64,000 nt of DNA from Siculibacillus lacustris (GTDB lineage Bacteria; Pseudomonadota; Alphaproteobacteria; Rhizobiales; Ancalomicrobiaceae), in the NCBI RefSeq assembly GCF_004328075.1, contig NZ_SJFN01000006.1, positions 62,001 to 126,000 of the forward strand, in the 5' to 3' direction. Below the pieces are notes generated by a model that worked only from the letters and a program-made list of their open reading frames with translations, made no database searches and was not told the DNA's origin. A program made the position numbers and the translations under genes. Below, piece by piece: positions 63,602 through 64,000 of the stretch; position 1 is the stretch's first letter, and the number at the start of each line of letters is the position of its first letter.

Positions 63602-64000
63602 TCAGCGGCGCTGGTTCTTGTCGTGGTAGGGGTTGTCGCCGGCGCGCAGCGACAGGCGCAAGGGCACGCCGGCGAGTTCGAAGCGCTCGCGCAGGTCGTT
63701 GACCAGATAGCGGGTGTAGCTGTCCGGCAGGACTTCGGGGCGCGAGCAGAACAGCACGAAGTGCGGCGGCCGCGCCTTGACCTGGGTGGCGTAGCGGATG
63801 CGGATGCGCCGGCCCGACACCGCCGGCGGCGGATGACGTTCGAGCACGCCTTCCAGCCAACGGTTCATCTTGGCGGTCGAGATGCGGCGGTTCCAGGTGC
63901 GGTGGACGGCTTCGGCGGCCTTCATCAGGTCCTCGAGGCCCTCGCCCATCAGACCCGACAGGCGGACCATCGGCACGCCGCGGACCTGCGGCAGCAGATG
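63602..64000 (-). CDS. der: GTPase Der (C-terminal part)
   Basis: Ribosome-assembly GTPase with two G domains and a KH-like domain; only the last 132 residues are in the window and the gene continues past the right edge. Visible: end of G domain 2 ([20 protein letters not shown]), then the KH-like domain ([40 protein letters not shown]) and the characteristic end [32 protein letters not shown]. Convergent with mntP. Confidence 0.93.
   Translation of the reverse strand, partial: HLLPQVRGVPMVRLSGLMGEGLEDLMKAAEAVHRTWNRRISTAKMNRWLEGVLERHPPPAVSGRRIRIRYATQVKARPPHFVLFCSRPEVLPDSYTRYLVNDLRERFELAGVPLRLSLRAGDNPYHDKNQRR

Overview
The window is chromosomal DNA of a high-GC alphaproteobacterium, most likely from the order Hyphomicrobiales (Rhizobiales). 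The evidence is two porins with the rhizobial 'ADLAKKAPAAANYVKVC' N-terminus, the gene orders lptF-lptG-lptD-surA-pdxA-rsmA // gmk-yicC-mltG-fabF-acpP-fabG-fabD and rpsF-rpsR-DUF2232-rplI-dnaB-alr-radA-cvpA-purF, and frequent ATGA start/stop overlaps. No rRNA, tRNA, CRISPR array, transposase or prophage was seen.

Layout. 1-5 kb: the 3' part of a very long protein built only of octapeptide repeats rich in Thr/Ser, followed by a TPR glycosyltransferase of the OGT/SPINDLY (GT41) type. 5.6-9.3 kb: an alpha/beta hydrolase and a reverse-strand three-gene unit (OmpA-like protein, 38-residue membrane protein, helix-hairpin-helix protein). 9.5-12.7 kb: two tandem porins, each with its own terminator. 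13-15 kb: ribokinase and glutaminase, overlapping. 15-22 kb: ABC-F ATPase, GT4 glycosyltransferase, TetR regulator, a repeat-rich gap, holC and pepA. 22-30 kb: LPS export and outer-membrane assembly genes (lptF, lptG, lptD, surA) leading into pdxA and rsmA. 30-38 kb, reverse strand: fabD, fabG, acpP, fabF, mltG, yicC, gmk. 38-40 kb: a chemoreceptor.

40-64 kb: the rpsF-to-purF backbone is conserved but broken by accessory genes at three places. A 574-residue unknown lies between rplI and dnaB. A membrane/pentapeptide-repeat protein, an MFS transporter, an ohrR-ohr peroxide cassette and a CHAP-domain hydrolase lie between dnaB and alr. A frameshifted small gene, a MOSC protein, a PEP-mutase-like enzyme and a divergent flavin reductase/HxlR pair lie between alr and radA. 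After purF come a short-chain dehydrogenase, a manganese (yybP-ykoY) riboswitch with mntP, and the 3' end of der.

The main candidate for an undescribed system is the pairing at 1-5 kb: about 118 unbroken Thr/Ser-rich octads beside an OGT-type O-glycosyltransferase, suggesting a glycosylated repeat protein and its enzyme. Other points of note are a matching pair of palindromes in front of ohrR and ohr, three copies of a palindromic intergenic element, and a frameshift in a small acidic gene at 54.4 kb.
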